The notes: generated by a model not told the origin, from the sequence alone. A stretch of 64,000 nt of DNA from Microbispora catharanthi (GCF_006334915.2 NZ_VDMA02000002.1:248001-312000); one strand, 5' to 3'. Positions 43,341 to 53,649 are shown, counted from the first letter of the stretch. Numbers and translations are program-made.

Positions 43341-43525
43341 GCGGCGCTGTAGGGCTTGACCACGTAACGGTCGGTACCGGCGTCGAGCAGGCGGACCATG
43401 TCGGCCTTCCCGTCCCTGGCGGTGGCGACGATGACCGGGCCACGGCTCGCCGCGCGGAGCATGCGCAGCAGGTCGGCGCCGTCCATGTCGGGCAGACCGA
43501 GGTCGAGCACGATCGCCGGCGGGGT
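43310..43525 (-). pseudogene. Receiver-domain fragment of a response regulator
   Basis: The minus frame shows PPAIVLDLGLPDMDGADLLR, the phosphoacceptor D and the KPYSAAWLAALV end of a receiver domain, followed by a stop. The first about 45 residues and the whole DNA-binding domain are missing, and an in-frame TGA precedes it. It is a decayed response regulator fragment next to dop. Confidence 0.7.
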
Positions 43526-43586
43526 GCCGGTCCCCCCGGATCACCCGGCACGGCTGATCGGGGTCACCGGCCGGCGCCGGTCTCGC

Positions 43587-45104
43587 TCAGCCCTCGCCGG
43601 TGAGGGCGGCGACGAGGTCGGCGGCCGTACGGCACCGGTCGAGCAGGTCGCCCACATGCGCCTTGGTGCCGCGCAGCGGCTCCAAGGTCGGCACGCGCTG
43701 CAGTGACTCGCGGCCCGGGATGTCGAAGATGACCGAGTCCCAGGAGGCGGCGGCGACCGACTCGCTGTACTGCCGCAGGCACCGGCCGCGGAAGTAGGCC
43801 CGGGTGTCGGTGGGCGGCATCTCGACCGCGCGGTCGACGTCCTCGTCGGTCACCAGACGCTGCATCCGGCCCCTGGCGACCAGCCGGTTGTACAGGCCGC
43901 GGTCGGGGCGGATGTCGGAGTACTGCAGGTCGACCAGTTGCAGCCGCGGATGCGACCACGGCAGGTTGTCGCGGGTGCGGTAGCCCTCAAGGATCTCCAG
44001 CTTGGCGACCCAGTCGAGCTCCCGGGACAACTGCATCGGGTCCTCCGCGAGCCGGGTGAGCACCGACTCCCAGCGGTTGAGCACGTCCTTGGTGAGGTCG
44101 TCCACGCCCGAGCCGAAGCGGTCCTCGACGTACTTGCGGGCCTGCTCCAGGTACTCCATCTGCAACTGCACGGCGGTCATCTTCCGCCCGTTGCGCAGCG
44201 CGATCTCGTACTTGCAGGTCGGGTCGTGGGAGACCGCGCGCAGCGCCGCGACCGGCGACTCGGGGGTCAGATCGATGGTGAGGAACCCCTCCTCGATCAT
44301 CGCCAGGACCAGCGCCGTCGTGCCCAGCTTCAAATATGTCGAAATTTCCGACATGTTGGCGTCGCCGATGATCACGTGCAGCCGCCGGTACTTCTCCGGG
44401 TCGGCGTGCGGCTCGTCGCGGGTGTTGATGATCGGCCGCTTGAGCGTGGTCTCCAGCCCGACCTCGACCTCGAAGAAGTCGGCCCGCTGGCTGATCTGGA
44501 AGCCCTCGCCGCGCGAGTCCTGGCCGATCCCGACCTTGCCCGCGCCGCAGACGACCTGCCGCGACACGAAGAACGGCGTCAGGTGCCTGACGATGTCGGC
44601 GAACGGCGTCGCGCGGCGCATGAGGTAGTTCTCGTGGCAGCCGTACGACGCGCCCTTGGCGTCGGTGTTGTTCTTGTACAGCTGGATGGGGGCGTTGCCG
44701 GGCACGGCGGACGCCCGCACGGCGGCGTCGTACATCACCCGCTCGCCCGCCTTGTCCCAGAGCACCGCGGCCCGGGGGTTGGTGCACTCGGGTGTGGAGT
44801 ACTCCGGGTGGGCGTGGTCGACGTAGAGGCGCGCGCCGTTGGTGAGGATCACGTTGGCGAGCCCGAGGTCCTCGTCGGTGAGCTGGCTCTGGTCGGCCAC
44901 CTCACGGGCCAGGTCGAACCCTCGGGCATCGCGGAGCGGGTTCTCCTCCTCGAAGTCCCACCGGGCCCGGCGAGCCCGGGCGGCCGACGCCGCCAGGTAC
45001 GCGTTGACGACCTGTGAGGAGGTCACCATCGCGTTCGCTCCCGGTTGACCGGGCACGGCGATGCCGTACTCGGTCTCGATGCCCATCACCCGCCGAACCG
45101 TCAT
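43587..45104 (-). CDS. dop: Pup deamidase/depupylase Dop
   Basis: A 505-aa glutamine-synthetase-fold enzyme. E10 and E12 in MGIETEYG bind Mg-ATP, the catalytic D96 is in [12 protein letters not shown], and the Dop-specific loop (about 52-80, [20 protein letters not shown]) that separates it from PafA is present. It deamidates the C-terminal Gln of Pup to Glu and removes Pup from proteins. ATG 45104 gives the family N-terminus [14 protein letters not shown]. Usually followed by pup; here it is followed by fragments and the accessory block. Confidence 0.97.
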   Translation of the reverse strand: MTVRRVMGIETEYGIAVPGQPGANAMVTSSQVVNAYLAASAARARRARWDFEEENPLRDARGFDLAREVADQSQLTDEDLGLANVILTNGARLYVDHAHPEYSTPECTNPRAAVLWDKAGERVMYDAAVRASAVPGNAPIQLYKNNTDAKGASYGCHENYLMRRATPFADIVRHLTPFFVSRQVVCGAGKVGIGQDSRGEGFQISQRADFFEVEVGLETTLKRPIINTRDEPHADPEKYRRLHVIIGDANMSEISTYLKLGTTALVLAMIEEGFLTIDLTPESPVAALRAVSHDPTCKYEIALRNGRKMTAVQLQMEYLEQARKYVEDRFGSGVDDLTKDVLNRWESVLTRLAEDPMQLSRELDWVAKLEILEGYRTRDNLPWSHPRLQLVDLQYSDIRPDRGLYNRLVARGRMQRLVTDEDVDRAVEMPPTDTRAYFRGRCLRQYSESVAAASWDSVIFDIPGRESLQRVPTLEPLRGTKAHVGDLLDRCRTAADLVAALTGEG

Positions 45105-45180
45105 TCGCACCCCGCCTGCTTCAGGCCGTCGTAGTCCATATCCGAGCCTAGCCCTTTCTCTATGCCCTGCTACCGAACAG

Positions 45181-46434
45181 TTACGGCACAGATGCCTCGG
45201 GACTTTGCGCCGGAATGGCCGTCGCAGTCCGGGAGGCACCCCCACGGCCCCGGGGATGGGACCTCCGGGACCGGTCGAGCAGGGCCCCCAGCCTGGCACG
45301 AAGCCAGCGCTGACCGGGCTTGTCCACCATACGGTAGATCAGGTACGCGAGCCCGATCGAGACCGCCATCGTGATCGCGACCAGCGGCCACGGGTCGATC
45401 ACGTCCCGGTACGCGGGGATCACGACGGCCGAGACCGTCTGGTGCAGGAGATAGAGCGGATACGTGAGGGCCCCCAGGGTGACGAGGCGGCGCCAGCGCA
45501 CCCACCGCAGCCAGCCGAGGGCGACCGCGGCCATCAGAAGGTAGACGACCGTGATCGCGACGACGACGGCCTCAGGGGGCGCGGGGTAATGCTTGATGCC
45601 GACCAGGCGCACCCGCTCCCCTACGCGCTCCATGGCGGCGTACAGGGACATTCCGTAGCCCGCGGCCACGAGCAGCCACGGGATGAAAGCCCCCGAACGC
45701 ACCCCGAAGCGATGGATCAGGAAGAAGGCCATGCCCGCGATGAAGTACGGCGCCTGCCGCGGCATGAAGACGAAGACCAGCGTCTCGTTCTGGGTGAACT
45801 CGGCCAGCAGCGCCAGGCCGAACCAGGCCGCCAGGAACACCAGGCAGCGCCGCAGCGTGATCCCCACGAGAGAGAACAGCGCCACGAGGACGTAGAACCG
45901 CAGCTCCACCCAGAGTGACCAGAAGACGCCGCCGGCGTGGCCCACGCCGAAGGCCCCCTGGAACATGGTCAGGTTGAGCAGGTACTCACCGTCGCTGAGC
46001 TTGGGGTCGAACCCGGCGACCCCGCTGAAGCGGTACATGATGAAGATCACGAGCACGGCGAACCAGTACGCCGGATACAGCCGCGACACCCGGGAGACGG
46101 CGAACTCCCCGATCGTGTGCCCCCAGACGCTCATCAGGATGACGAACCCGCTGATGAGGAAGAACAGCTCGACGCCGAGGATGCCCAGCGTGGTCAGGCG
46201 GGCGACCGGCTCGAACAGCTTGGTGGGGAACTCGTCCCACAGCGACTTGCTGGCCGCCATGAAGTGGAAGGCCATGACGGCGAAGGCGGCCACGAAGCGC
46301 AGGACGTCGAGCTCGACCAGGCGGCGGCTCCCGACGGCCGCGGCGGCGGCCCGGACGGGGACCGCGTCCGGCGCGGCCGAGGCCGGATCGGACCGGCGCA
46401 CCGGCTGTCTTACAGGCTGTCCCACAGCGGTCAC
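45181..46434 (-). CDS. Acyltransferase-3 family membrane protein
   Basis: A 417-aa integral membrane acyltransferase of the OafA/YrhL type. Conserved start region [21 protein letters not shown], then [20 protein letters not shown] and [15 protein letters not shown] are present with ten or so hydrophobic helices. It acylates cell-surface sugars or lipids using an acyl donor from the cytoplasm. It is inserted between dop and mpa on the same strand, which is not the usual neighbour. Confidence 0.93.
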   Translation of the reverse strand: MTAVGQPVRQPVRRSDPASAAPDAVPVRAAAAAVGSRRLVELDVLRFVAAFAVMAFHFMAASKSLWDEFPTKLFEPVARLTTLGILGVELFFLISGFVILMSVWGHTIGEFAVSRVSRLYPAYWFAVLVIFIMYRFSGVAGFDPKLSDGEYLLNLTMFQGAFGVGHAGGVFWSLWVELRFYVLVALFSLVGITLRRCLVFLAAWFGLALLAEFTQNETLVFVFMPRQAPYFIAGMAFFLIHRFGVRSGAFIPWLLVAAGYGMSLYAAMERVGERVRLVGIKHYPAPPEAVVVAITVVYLLMAAVALGWLRWVRWRRLVTLGALTYPLYLLHQTVSAVVIPAYRDVIDPWPLVAITMAVSIGLAYLIYRMVDKPGQRWLRARLGALLDRSRRSHPRGRGGASRTATAIPAQSPEASVP

Positions 46435-46582
46435 CCGCGCGAGCCAAGGAAGATCATGCCTTCTTTGACGTGATCACTCAGGGTTTCGGTTCCCTCGGAT
46501 CACGATCGTCACGAAAGGTCACTTTTGTCCCGCCTGCTGCCGCCTGTCTGCGTGCCGACGCCGGAAAGGGCCCGGAAAGCCG

Positions 46583-46617
46583 GAGGAGCGGCGCGACCCG
46601 GGGTCGCGCCGCTCCTC
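46583..46617. terminator. Long perfect hairpin downstream of mpa
   Basis: GAGGAGCGGCGCGACCC and GGGTCGCGCCGCTCCTC, 17 paired bases with a one-base centre, located 31 bases after the mpa stop and before the acyltransferase start. It would end the mpa transcript. Confidence 0.85.
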
Positions 46618-46647
46618 GATGGCACCGGTCCGGCCGGAGCCGGGGTG

Positions 46648-48411
46648 TTACAGGTACTGGCCGGTGTTGGCGACCGTGTCGATCGACCGCCCGGCCTCGG
46701 TGCCCTGCTTGCCCTGCACGAGGGTGCGGATGTAGACGATCCGCTCGCCCTTCTTGCCGGAGATGCGGGCCCAGTCGTCGGGGTTGGTGGTGTTGGGCAG
46801 GTCCTCGTTCTCGGAGAACTCGTCCACGCAGGCGGCCAGCAGGTGCGAGATCCGCAGGCCCTTCTGCCCGGTGTCGAGGAACTCCTTGATGGCCATCTTC
46901 TTGCCCCGGTCCACGATGTTCTGGATCATGGCGCCGGAGTTGAAGTCCTTGAAGTAGAGGACTTCCTTGTCGCCGTTGGCGTAGGTCACCTCGAGGAAGC
47001 GGTTCTCCTCGCTCTCGGCGTACATCCGCTCGACGACCCGCTGGATCATCGCGGCGATCGTGCCGTCGCGGCTGTCGCCGTGCTCGGCCAGGTCGTCCGG
47101 GTGCAGCGGCAGGTCGCTGACGATGTACTTCGAGAAGATGTCCTTGGCCGCCTCGGCGTCGGGCCGCTCGATCTTGATCTTGACGTCCAGGCGGCCGGGC
47201 CGCAGGATCGCCGGGTCGATCATGTCCTCGCGGTTGGAGGCGCCGATGACGATGACGTTCTCCAGGCCCTCGACACCGTCGATCTCCGAGAGGAGCTGGG
47301 GGACGATGGTGTTCTCGACGTCGGAGGACACACCGGAGCCGCGGGTGCGGAAGATCGAGTCCATCTCGTCGAAGAACACGATCACCGGGGTGCCCTCGGA
47401 CGCCTTCTCACGCGCCCGCTGGAAGACCAGGCGGATGTGCCGCTCGGTCTCACCGACGTACTTGTTGAGAAGCTCGGGGCCCTTGATGTTGAGGAAGAAG
47501 CTCTTGCCGGACTGGCCGGTCTTCTCCGCGACCTGCTTGGCCAGGGAGTTGGCCACCGCCTTGGCGATGAGCGTCTTGCCGCAGCCGGGCGGGCCGTACA
47601 GCAGCACGCCCTTCGGCGGCCGGAGCTTGTGCTCGCGGAACAGGTCGGCGTGCAGGTAGGGCAGCTCGATGGCGTCCCTGATCTGCTCGATCTGCCGGCC
47701 GAGGCCGCCGATCTCCTCGTAGGAGATGTCGGGGACCTCCTCGAGGACGAGCTCCTCCACCTCGGACTTGGGGATGCGTTCGTAGACGTAGTTGGAACGG
47801 GGTTCGAGCAGGAGGGAGTCGCCGGCCCGCAGCGGCTGGTCCAGCAGCGAGTGGGCGAGCTTGACGACCCGCTCCTCGTCGGCGTGCGAGATGACGAGCG
47901 CGCGGTCGCCGCTCTCCAGCAACTCCTTGAGCATCACGATCTCGCCGACGTCCTCGTAGCCGAGGGCCTCGACGACGTTGAGCGCCTCGTTCAGCATGAC
48001 CTCCTGGCCACGCTTGAGCGAGTCGACGTCGACCGCCGGACTGACGTTCACACGGAGCTTGCGCCCGCCCGTGAACACCTCGATCGTGCCGTCATCCCTG
48101 GCCTCGAGGAAAACGCCGAATCCGGACGGCGGCTGTGCCAGCCGGTCGACCTCCTCCTTGAGGGCGACGATCTGATCCCTGGCCTCCTTGAGGGTGGAGA
48201 CCACACGCTCGTTCTGGCTTGTGAGGGCGGCCACCTGTGCCTGCGCCTCGTGGAGACGCTCCTCGATGACCCTGGCCTGCCGGGGAGACTCGGCCAGCTT
48301 CCGGCGCAACGCGGTGATCTCCTCTTGCAGGAAGGAGACCTGTGTTGTGAGATCCGCGACCTCCCGTTCGCGCTGCGCGGCTCGAGCCTCAGCGTCGTCG
48401 CGAGCTGCCAC
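46648..48411 (-). CDS. mpa: Proteasome-activating AAA ATPase Mpa/ARC
   Basis: A 587-aa AAA+ ATPase. The N-terminal coiled coil (about 1-95) binds Pup; the two OB folds are about 100-225; the AAA domain follows with Walker A GPPGCGKT (273-280), Walker B IVFFDEM (344-350) and sensor residues. The last residues are GQYL, the motif that docks on PrcA rings. The start GTG 48411 is preceded by a full AAGGAGGTGA Shine-Dalgarno. It is between trmI and an acyltransferase gene. Confidence 0.97.
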   Translation of the reverse strand: MAARDDAEARAAQREREVADLTTQVSFLQEEITALRRKLAESPRQARVIEERLHEAQAQVAALTSQNERVVSTLKEARDQIVALKEEVDRLAQPPSGFGVFLEARDDGTIEVFTGGRKLRVNVSPAVDVDSLKRGQEVMLNEALNVVEALGYEDVGEIVMLKELLESGDRALVISHADEERVVKLAHSLLDQPLRAGDSLLLEPRSNYVYERIPKSEVEELVLEEVPDISYEEIGGLGRQIEQIRDAIELPYLHADLFREHKLRPPKGVLLYGPPGCGKTLIAKAVANSLAKQVAEKTGQSGKSFFLNIKGPELLNKYVGETERHIRLVFQRAREKASEGTPVIVFFDEMDSIFRTRGSGVSSDVENTIVPQLLSEIDGVEGLENVIVIGASNREDMIDPAILRPGRLDVKIKIERPDAEAAKDIFSKYIVSDLPLHPDDLAEHGDSRDGTIAAMIQRVVERMYAESEENRFLEVTYANGDKEVLYFKDFNSGAMIQNIVDRGKKMAIKEFLDTGQKGLRISHLLAACVDEFSENEDLPNTTNPDDWARISGKKGERIVYIRTLVQGKQGTEAGRSIDTVANTGQYL

Positions 48412-48616
48412 GCCCCGTCACCTCCTTCCCCGTCGAGAACGACTACTCAAGACCCTACCTATCTTGGCGCTGTACGTAACCTGGCCGGGCAGTGTTCGTG
48501 TAGTTACGTTGGGTGTTCGGCGTTTGATACCTTATGGACCGATTGTTCGGTTCACCATTAGGAACACACCCATATGTTCCCGTGTCACGCGGCTTTGCCG
48601 GGTTGTGGCTGAATCG

Positions 48617-49480
48617 TCACACTTGTTCGATCCCCTCTCCATACGCCCCCTTGGCGGGACGCCTGCGCCGCGGCGGGGGCGTGACGCCGTCCGCCATGCG
48701 ACGGGCCATGACGAGAAATCCCGTGTGGCCGACCATCCGGTGGTCGGGCCGTACGGCGAGACCTTCGACATGCCAGTCGCGAACCAGGGTCTCCCACGCG
48801 TGAGGCTCGGTGAAACTCCCGTGCTCCCGCAGGGTTTCCACCGTTCTGGACATCTGGGTCGTTGTCGCAACATAGCAGCAGATAACTCCCCCGGGGGTAA
48901 GGGACTTCGCCGCCGCGTCAACACACTCCCAAGGCGCGAGCATGTCGAGGATGACGCGGTCGACGTCCGCCTCGTCCAGCGCGTCGACGAAGTCACCGAC
49001 CACCAGGCGCCACTGCCCCATCGGGCCGCCGAAGAACTTCTCCACGTTCTTGGTGGCCACCTCGGCGAAGTCCGCGCGCCGCTCGTAGGAGGTGACCTTC
49101 CCCTCCTGGCCGACCGCGCGCAGCAGGAAACAGGTGAGCGCGCCGGACCCCACGCCGGCCTCGACCACCCGGGCGCCGGGGAAGATGTCGGCCATGGCGA
49201 CGATCTGGGCCGCGTCCTTCGGGTAGACCACCGCGGCGCCGCGCGGCATCGACACCGCGTAGTCGGCGAGCAGGTGCCGGAACGCCAGGTAGGCCGTGCC
49301 GCCTGAGGACCGCACCACGGACCCCTCGGGCTGTCCGATCAGGTCGTCGTGCGGGATCGACCCCTTGTGCGTGTGGAAGACGCCGCCCTCTTTCAGCGTC
49401 ACCGTGTGCCGCTTGTTCTTGGGGTCGGTGAGCTGGACCTGATCTCCGGCCCGGAAGGGGCCGTGCCTGCGAAAACCCAT
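48617..49480 (-). CDS. trmI: tRNA (adenine-58-N1)-methyltransferase TrmI
   Basis: A 287-aa class I methyltransferase. ATG 49480 gives MGFRRHGPFRAGDQVQLTDP. The SAM motif VVEAGVGSGALTCFLLRAVG, YERRADFAEVA and DRVILDMLAPWE are typical for TrmI. It methylates adenine 58 of tRNA T-loops, forming a tetramer. It is the classical neighbour upstream of mpa; a 205-base gap to mpa holds the promoter. Confidence 0.95.
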   Translation of the reverse strand: MGFRRHGPFRAGDQVQLTDPKNKRHTVTLKEGGVFHTHKGSIPHDDLIGQPEGSVVRSSGGTAYLAFRHLLADYAVSMPRGAAVVYPKDAAQIVAMADIFPGARVVEAGVGSGALTCFLLRAVGQEGKVTSYERRADFAEVATKNVEKFFGGPMGQWRLVVGDFVDALDEADVDRVILDMLAPWECVDAAAKSLTPGGVICCYVATTTQMSRTVETLREHGSFTEPHAWETLVRDWHVEGLAVRPDHRMVGHTGFLVMARRMADGVTPPPRRRRPAKGAYGEGIEQV

Positions 49481-49586
49481 GCGGAAAAGGCTAGTGCCGC
49501 GACCGACGAGATTCGCCCGGACGGGGAGCGGCGACGGCCGGGAAAACACCTGGCCGGTGCGGTGTCACTGCTGGTAACAATGGGAC

Positions 49587-50699
49587 ATGTTGCCCCAAGA
49601 GGCGATCCCCGCCGGGCCGGCCGTTCTGCGCCTGCCGGTCGAGGGGGACGCCGACCAGATCGCCCGAGCCTGCGCCGACCCCGAGATCGCGAGGTTCATC
49701 CCCTTCGTTCCCTCGCCGTACACGCGTGACGACGCGCTGGCGTGGATCACGAAGGTCGTCCCCGCCACCTGGGAGAACGGCGGCGCCGACTTCCTCATCG
49801 CCGACGCCGCCACCGACCAGGTGCTCGGCACCGCCGGGCTCAAGCCGCCGGACCGGTTCGGCGCGACGGAGGTGGGCTACTGGCTCGCGCCCTGGGCTCG
49901 CGGGCGCGGCGTCGTCACGGCCGCCGTGCGGGTGCTCGCCGAGCGGGCCTTCGCCCGGGGTGTCCCCCGCATCTCGCTGATCGCCGAGGTGGACAACGTC
50001 CCGAGCCAGCAGGTCGCCCACCGGTGCGGTTTCACGCACGAGGGCGTGCTGCGCGCGGCCGGCTCCACCGGTGGGGAGGTCCGCGTCGACCTGGCGGTGT
50101 TCGGGCGGCTGAGCACCGACCCCGGCGACCCGATCGCGCCCTTCCTGCCGTTCTTCCCCGGAGGGTTCCCCGGCGGCTCGCTCACCGACGGCGTCGTCCG
50201 GCTCACGCCGCTGACCACCGCCGACGCGGCGGACTATTTCGCGCTGGCTTCGGTGCCCGACGTGATGGACTCGCACGTGCCGCCCACGCAGCCGGAGTAC
50301 GCGGACACCGAGGTCGTCTGCCGGTACGCCGGGCACCGGTGGCTGACCGGCCAGCGGGCGGACATCGCCATCAGGGACGCGGCGACCGGCGAGTTCGCCG
50401 GGGACATCCAGCTCACCGGCGTCATCCCGCCGCTCGGCCAGGCGATGCTCGGCTACAGCCTCCGTCCCGACTTCCGCGGCAGGGGCCTGGTGACGCGGGC
50501 GGCGAACCTGCTGGTCGAGTGGGCGTTCGCGAACACGCCGCTGAGAAGAATCGTCGCCGGGACCTCGCCCGGCAACACGGCCTCCCACCGCGTGCTCGAA
50601 CGGGCGGGATTCACCCGGGAGCACCTCGTCAAGGGGCTGCTGCCCGGCCCCGGAGGCACCCGCCTGGACGACATCCAGTGGGCCAGGACACGCCCCTGA
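49587..50699 (+). CDS. Tandem-GNAT N-acetyltransferase
   Basis: A 370-aa protein with two GNAT domains (about 10-170 and 190-365). Each has an acetyl-CoA loop: GYWLAPWARGRGVVTAAVR and LGYSLRPDFRGRGLVTRAANL. They resemble RimJ/RimL-type acetyltransferases of amino groups. Fusion of two copies suggests a duplicated gene, both likely active by motif. It is divergent from trmI; a 16-base stem terminator follows. Confidence 0.9.
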   Translation: MLPQEAIPAGPAVLRLPVEGDADQIARACADPEIARFIPFVPSPYTRDDALAWITKVVPATWENGGADFLIADAATDQVLGTAGLKPPDRFGATEVGYWLAPWARGRGVVTAAVRVLAERAFARGVPRISLIAEVDNVPSQQVAHRCGFTHEGVLRAAGSTGGEVRVDLAVFGRLSTDPGDPIAPFLPFFPGGFPGGSLTDGVVRLTPLTTADAADYFALASVPDVMDSHVPPTQPEYADTEVVCRYAGHRWLTGQRADIAIRDAATGEFAGDIQLTGVIPPLGQAMLGYSLRPDFRGRGLVTRAANLLVEWAFANTPLRRIVAGTSPGNTASHRVLERAGFTREHLVKGLLPGPGGTRLDDIQWARTRP

Positions 50700-50712
50700 G
50701 CGGAACGGACCT

Positions 50713-50755
50713 CCCGCGCTCGGGCGCCGCCCGGAACCCGGCGCCCGAGCGCGGG
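50713..50755. terminator. Bidirectional terminator between GNAT and aminotransferase genes
   Basis: CCCGCGCTCGGGCGCC and GGCGCCCGAGCGCGGG pair perfectly (16 bases) around an 11-base loop, between two convergent genes. Confidence 0.85.
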
Positions 50756-50812
50756 GGCGTCCGCGGCACGGCACGCCCGTCGGGCGTCCCGGCCACGCCG
50801 GTGCAGGCCGCC

Positions 50813-52036
50813 TCAGTCGGCTCCGTACGCGGCCCTCAGCTTGGCGAAGGCGGCGTCGGCGCCCTGGAGGGCCCGGTCGATCTCCTCGTCGGTGTGCGCG
50901 GCCGACAGGAACCAGTTGTGCCAGGGATGGAGATAGACCCCCTCCTCCAGGCAGGCTCCGGCCCAGGCGATGCCCTTCTCCAGGGTGTCGTCGCCCTCGA
51001 ACGACAGCCACGGCACCTGCACCGGGCCGGTCTGGCGGACCACGAAGCCGTGCGCGGCCGCCTGGGCGGCGAGCCCCTCGCGCAGCCGGGTCCCGGCCCG
51101 GTGCATGAGCGCGACGCCGTCGGTCTCGCGCAGGATCTCGATCGTCGCCTTGGCGGCGGCCATGGCCGTGGCCGAGAACCAGAAGGAGCCGGTCGAGTAC
51201 AGCGTCTGGGCCGCCCCGCGCAGCGCGTCGGTCCCGGTGAGCGCCGCGATGGGGAAGCCGTTGGCCATCGCCTTGCTCCAGGCCGTCAGGTCGGGACGCA
51301 CGCCGAGCGGCTCCCACGAGCCGCGCAGGTCCAGCCGCCACCCGGCGCGTACGTCGTCGATGACCAGCGCCGCGCCGATCCGGTCGGCCAGCGCCCGCAC
51401 GCCCCGGGCGAAGTCCGCGTCGGCGTGCTCCTGGTCCTCGAACGAGTCGTGCTTGAACGGGGTGACCAGGATGGCGGCGACGTCGCCGTCCGCCTGGGCC
51501 GCGGCGGCCTCGGCGCCGGCGAGGTCGTTGTAGGTGAACTCGATCGTGTCCGCCCGCTGGTCGGGGGTGACCCCCGACAGACCGGGCGTGCACCAGGGGT
51601 CGGCGCCGTGGTAGGCGCCGTGGGCGACCAGCGCCTTGGTCCTGCCCGTCGCCGCCCTGGCCACCATCAGGGCCTGGGTGGTGGCGTCGGTGCCGTTCTT
51701 GGAGAACATGGCCCAGTCGGCGGAGGGGATGAGGTCCACAAGCAGCTCGGCGAGCTCCACCATGACCGGGCCGGGGCCGTTCAGGCAGTCGCCCTCCGCC
51801 TGCTGCGCCGCGGCGGCGGCCTCCACCCGCGGGTTGCGGTGGCCGACGATCATCGGTCCCCAGCTGCACATCAGGTCGACGTACTCACGGCCGTCGGCGT
51901 CCCACTGCCGGGCGCCCTCGGCCCGCACGAAGAACTGGGGGTAGCGGTCCCCGTGCAGGGCCGCGTTGAGGTGGCCGTACATGCCACCGGGGATGACCTT
52001 CGCGGCACGGGCCCGCAGGGAGGCGTCGAGGGACAT
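50813..52036 (-). CDS. Class-III PLP aminotransferase/aminomutase (HemL-like)
   Basis: A 407-aa PLP enzyme from ATG 52036: MSLDASLRARAAKVIPGGMY. MFSKNGTDATTQAL, VIDDVRAGWRLDL and the PLP lysine in WSKAMANGFP are present. It resembles glutamate-1-semialdehyde aminomutase, but the context with a PfkB kinase suggests another amino-sugar or amino-acid substrate. It is the second gene after the kinase (49-base gap). Confidence 0.88.
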   Translation of the reverse strand: MSLDASLRARAAKVIPGGMYGHLNAALHGDRYPQFFVRAEGARQWDADGREYVDLMCSWGPMIVGHRNPRVEAAAAAQQAEGDCLNGPGPVMVELAELLVDLIPSADWAMFSKNGTDATTQALMVARAATGRTKALVAHGAYHGADPWCTPGLSGVTPDQRADTIEFTYNDLAGAEAAAAQADGDVAAILVTPFKHDSFEDQEHADADFARGVRALADRIGAALVIDDVRAGWRLDLRGSWEPLGVRPDLTAWSKAMANGFPIAALTGTDALRGAAQTLYSTGSFWFSATAMAAAKATIEILRETDGVALMHRAGTRLREGLAAQAAAHGFVVRQTGPVQVPWLSFEGDDTLEKGIAWAGACLEEGVYLHPWHNWFLSAAHTDEEIDRALQGADAAFAKLRAAYGAD

Positions 52037-52085
52037 GGGCGGCACTCCTGAGATCGGGGGAATCGGGGAGGTGGGGAGCCGGGGA

Positions 52086-53006
52086 TCAGGCGTCCGGGCC
52101 GGGGTCGTCAGCCACGAAGCCGTCCAGCCCGGCGTCGGAGCCGAGCCCGCCCGCGACCCGCGCGGCGACGGCCGTGCCGAGGCGGGCGGCGCCGAGGACG
52201 TCCCGGCCGCGCAGCAGTCCCGCGGCGAATCCGGCGCAGTACGCGTCGCCGCAGCCCGTGGTGTCGACCACCGGCACGTCCAGGGCGGGCACACGGGTGA
52301 GCCCCGCGGCGGTGGCCACGAGGCTGCCGGCCGCCCCGAGAGTGACGATCACGCCCTTCGGGCCCTCGGCGAGCAGCGCGGTCGCGGCCTCCTCCGGCGT
52401 CGACGCCCCGCTGAGCATGAGCGCCTGCTCCTCGTTCGGCAGAAGGTAGTCGACGTGGGGCAGGAACGCGCGGACGCCGGGCATGAGGTCGGGCATGTTC
52501 GACAGCAGGTCCAGCGTGACGGCCGTGCCGCCCTCGCGGGCCTTGTCGAGCAGCGCGAAGAAAGCGGGGTCGTGCAGGCCCCAGGTGACGTCCATGCCGC
52601 CGAGGTGCACCACCTGCGCGCCGGTGAGACGGTCCGCGTCGAGGTCGGCGGTCGCCAGGCCCAGGTTGGCCCCGGGCACGTGGAACGACGGCCGTCCGCC
52701 GTCGGGGCGGATGGGCAGGATCGAGGCCGCCGTCTGCTCCCCCGCCCTGCGCACCACGCCGCTCACGTCGACGCCGCGCCGCGCCATGATCATCAGGAGG
52801 AAGTCGCCGAGCTCGTCGTCGCCGACGGCGCCCATCGAGGCGACCGGCACGCCGATCTTCGCCAGGGCCACGGCCGTGCCCGCGGCCGCACCGGCCGCGG
52901 TGATGCGGATCTGCTCCAGCAAGTGGGTGTCCTGACCGGCCGGGATGGACTCGACCGGGCGGGCCAGGACGTCGACGATATGCACGCCGACCGTCACTAC
53001 CGTCAT
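52086..53006 (-). CDS. PfkB-family carbohydrate/nucleoside kinase
   Basis: A 306-aa ribokinase-fold kinase. The substrate site is in ITAAGAAAGTAVALAKIG, the inner motif YLLPNEEQA, and the ATP/anion hole DTTGCGDAYCAGFAAGLL (about 249-266) with the catalytic D. It phosphorylates a sugar or nucleoside. It is the first gene of a two-gene transcript with the aminotransferase and is divergent from a TetR gene (about 52 bases). Confidence 0.92.
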   Translation of the reverse strand: MTVVTVGVHIVDVLARPVESIPAGQDTHLLEQIRITAAGAAAGTAVALAKIGVPVASMGAVGDDELGDFLLMIMARRGVDVSGVVRRAGEQTAASILPIRPDGGRPSFHVPGANLGLATADLDADRLTGAQVVHLGGMDVTWGLHDPAFFALLDKAREGGTAVTLDLLSNMPDLMPGVRAFLPHVDYLLPNEEQALMLSGASTPEEAATALLAEGPKGVIVTLGAAGSLVATAAGLTRVPALDVPVVDTTGCGDAYCAGFAAGLLRGRDVLGAARLGTAVAARVAGGLGSDAGLDGFVADDPGPDA

Positions 53007-53058
53007 GAGCGGATAATAGACGGGCGCCCGACTAAAATGTCAACCGAGGTGGTGGACC

Positions 53059-53649
53059 ATGCCGAAGATCGTCAATCACGAGGAGCGCAGGGGTGAGGTC
53101 GTCGCGGCGGCCCGCCGGATCATCCTGCGCGAGGGCATCGAGGCCGCGACGACGCGGGCCATCGCCAAGGAGGCCGGCTACTCCAACGGGGTGCTCACGC
53201 ACTACTTCGCCGACAAGGACGAGATCCTGCTGTCGGCCCTGGAGGCCTCCCATCGCCGGATCGCCGACCGGCTGCGGGAGAAGCTGTCGGGCCGCACCGG
53301 CCTGGCGGCGCTGCGCGAACTGCTGCTCGACAACGTGCCCCTCGACGAGGAGCGGGCCGGGGAGACCGGGCTGGAGGTGGGCTTCTGGGGCCGCAGCCTG
53401 ACCAGCCCCGCGCTGCTGGAGGTCCAGCGGCGGGAGGCCGCCGAGCTCCGCTATCTGGTGACGAGCCTGCTCAGGTCCGCCGCCGAGGCCGGTGAGATCC
53501 GTACGGACGAGGACCTGGAGGACGTGGCGGAACGGCTGCTTGCGCTCGTGGACGGGCTGAGCGTGCACCGGCTGCTGTATCCCGCGCACGTCACAGGCGA
53601 GCGGCTGGAACGGCTGATCCTGAGCGAGATCGACCGGCTACGCCCCTGA
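53059..53649 (+). CDS. TetR-family regulator (BetI-like)
   Basis: A 196-aa TetR regulator: MPKIVNHEERRGEVVAAARR, HTH ATTRAIAKEAGYSNGVLTHYFADKDEI, with the C-terminal BetI-type pocket. The divergent arrangement with the PfkB/aminotransferase genes points to local repression. The start is ATG 53059, preceded by GAGGTGG. The inducer is unknown. Confidence 0.92.
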   Translation: MPKIVNHEERRGEVVAAARRIILREGIEAATTRAIAKEAGYSNGVLTHYFADKDEILLSALEASHRRIADRLREKLSGRTGLAALRELLLDNVPLDEERAGETGLEVGFWGRSLTSPALLEVQRREAAELRYLVTSLLRSAAEAGEIRTDEDLEDVAERLLALVDGLSVHRLLYPAHVTGERLERLILSEIDRLRP

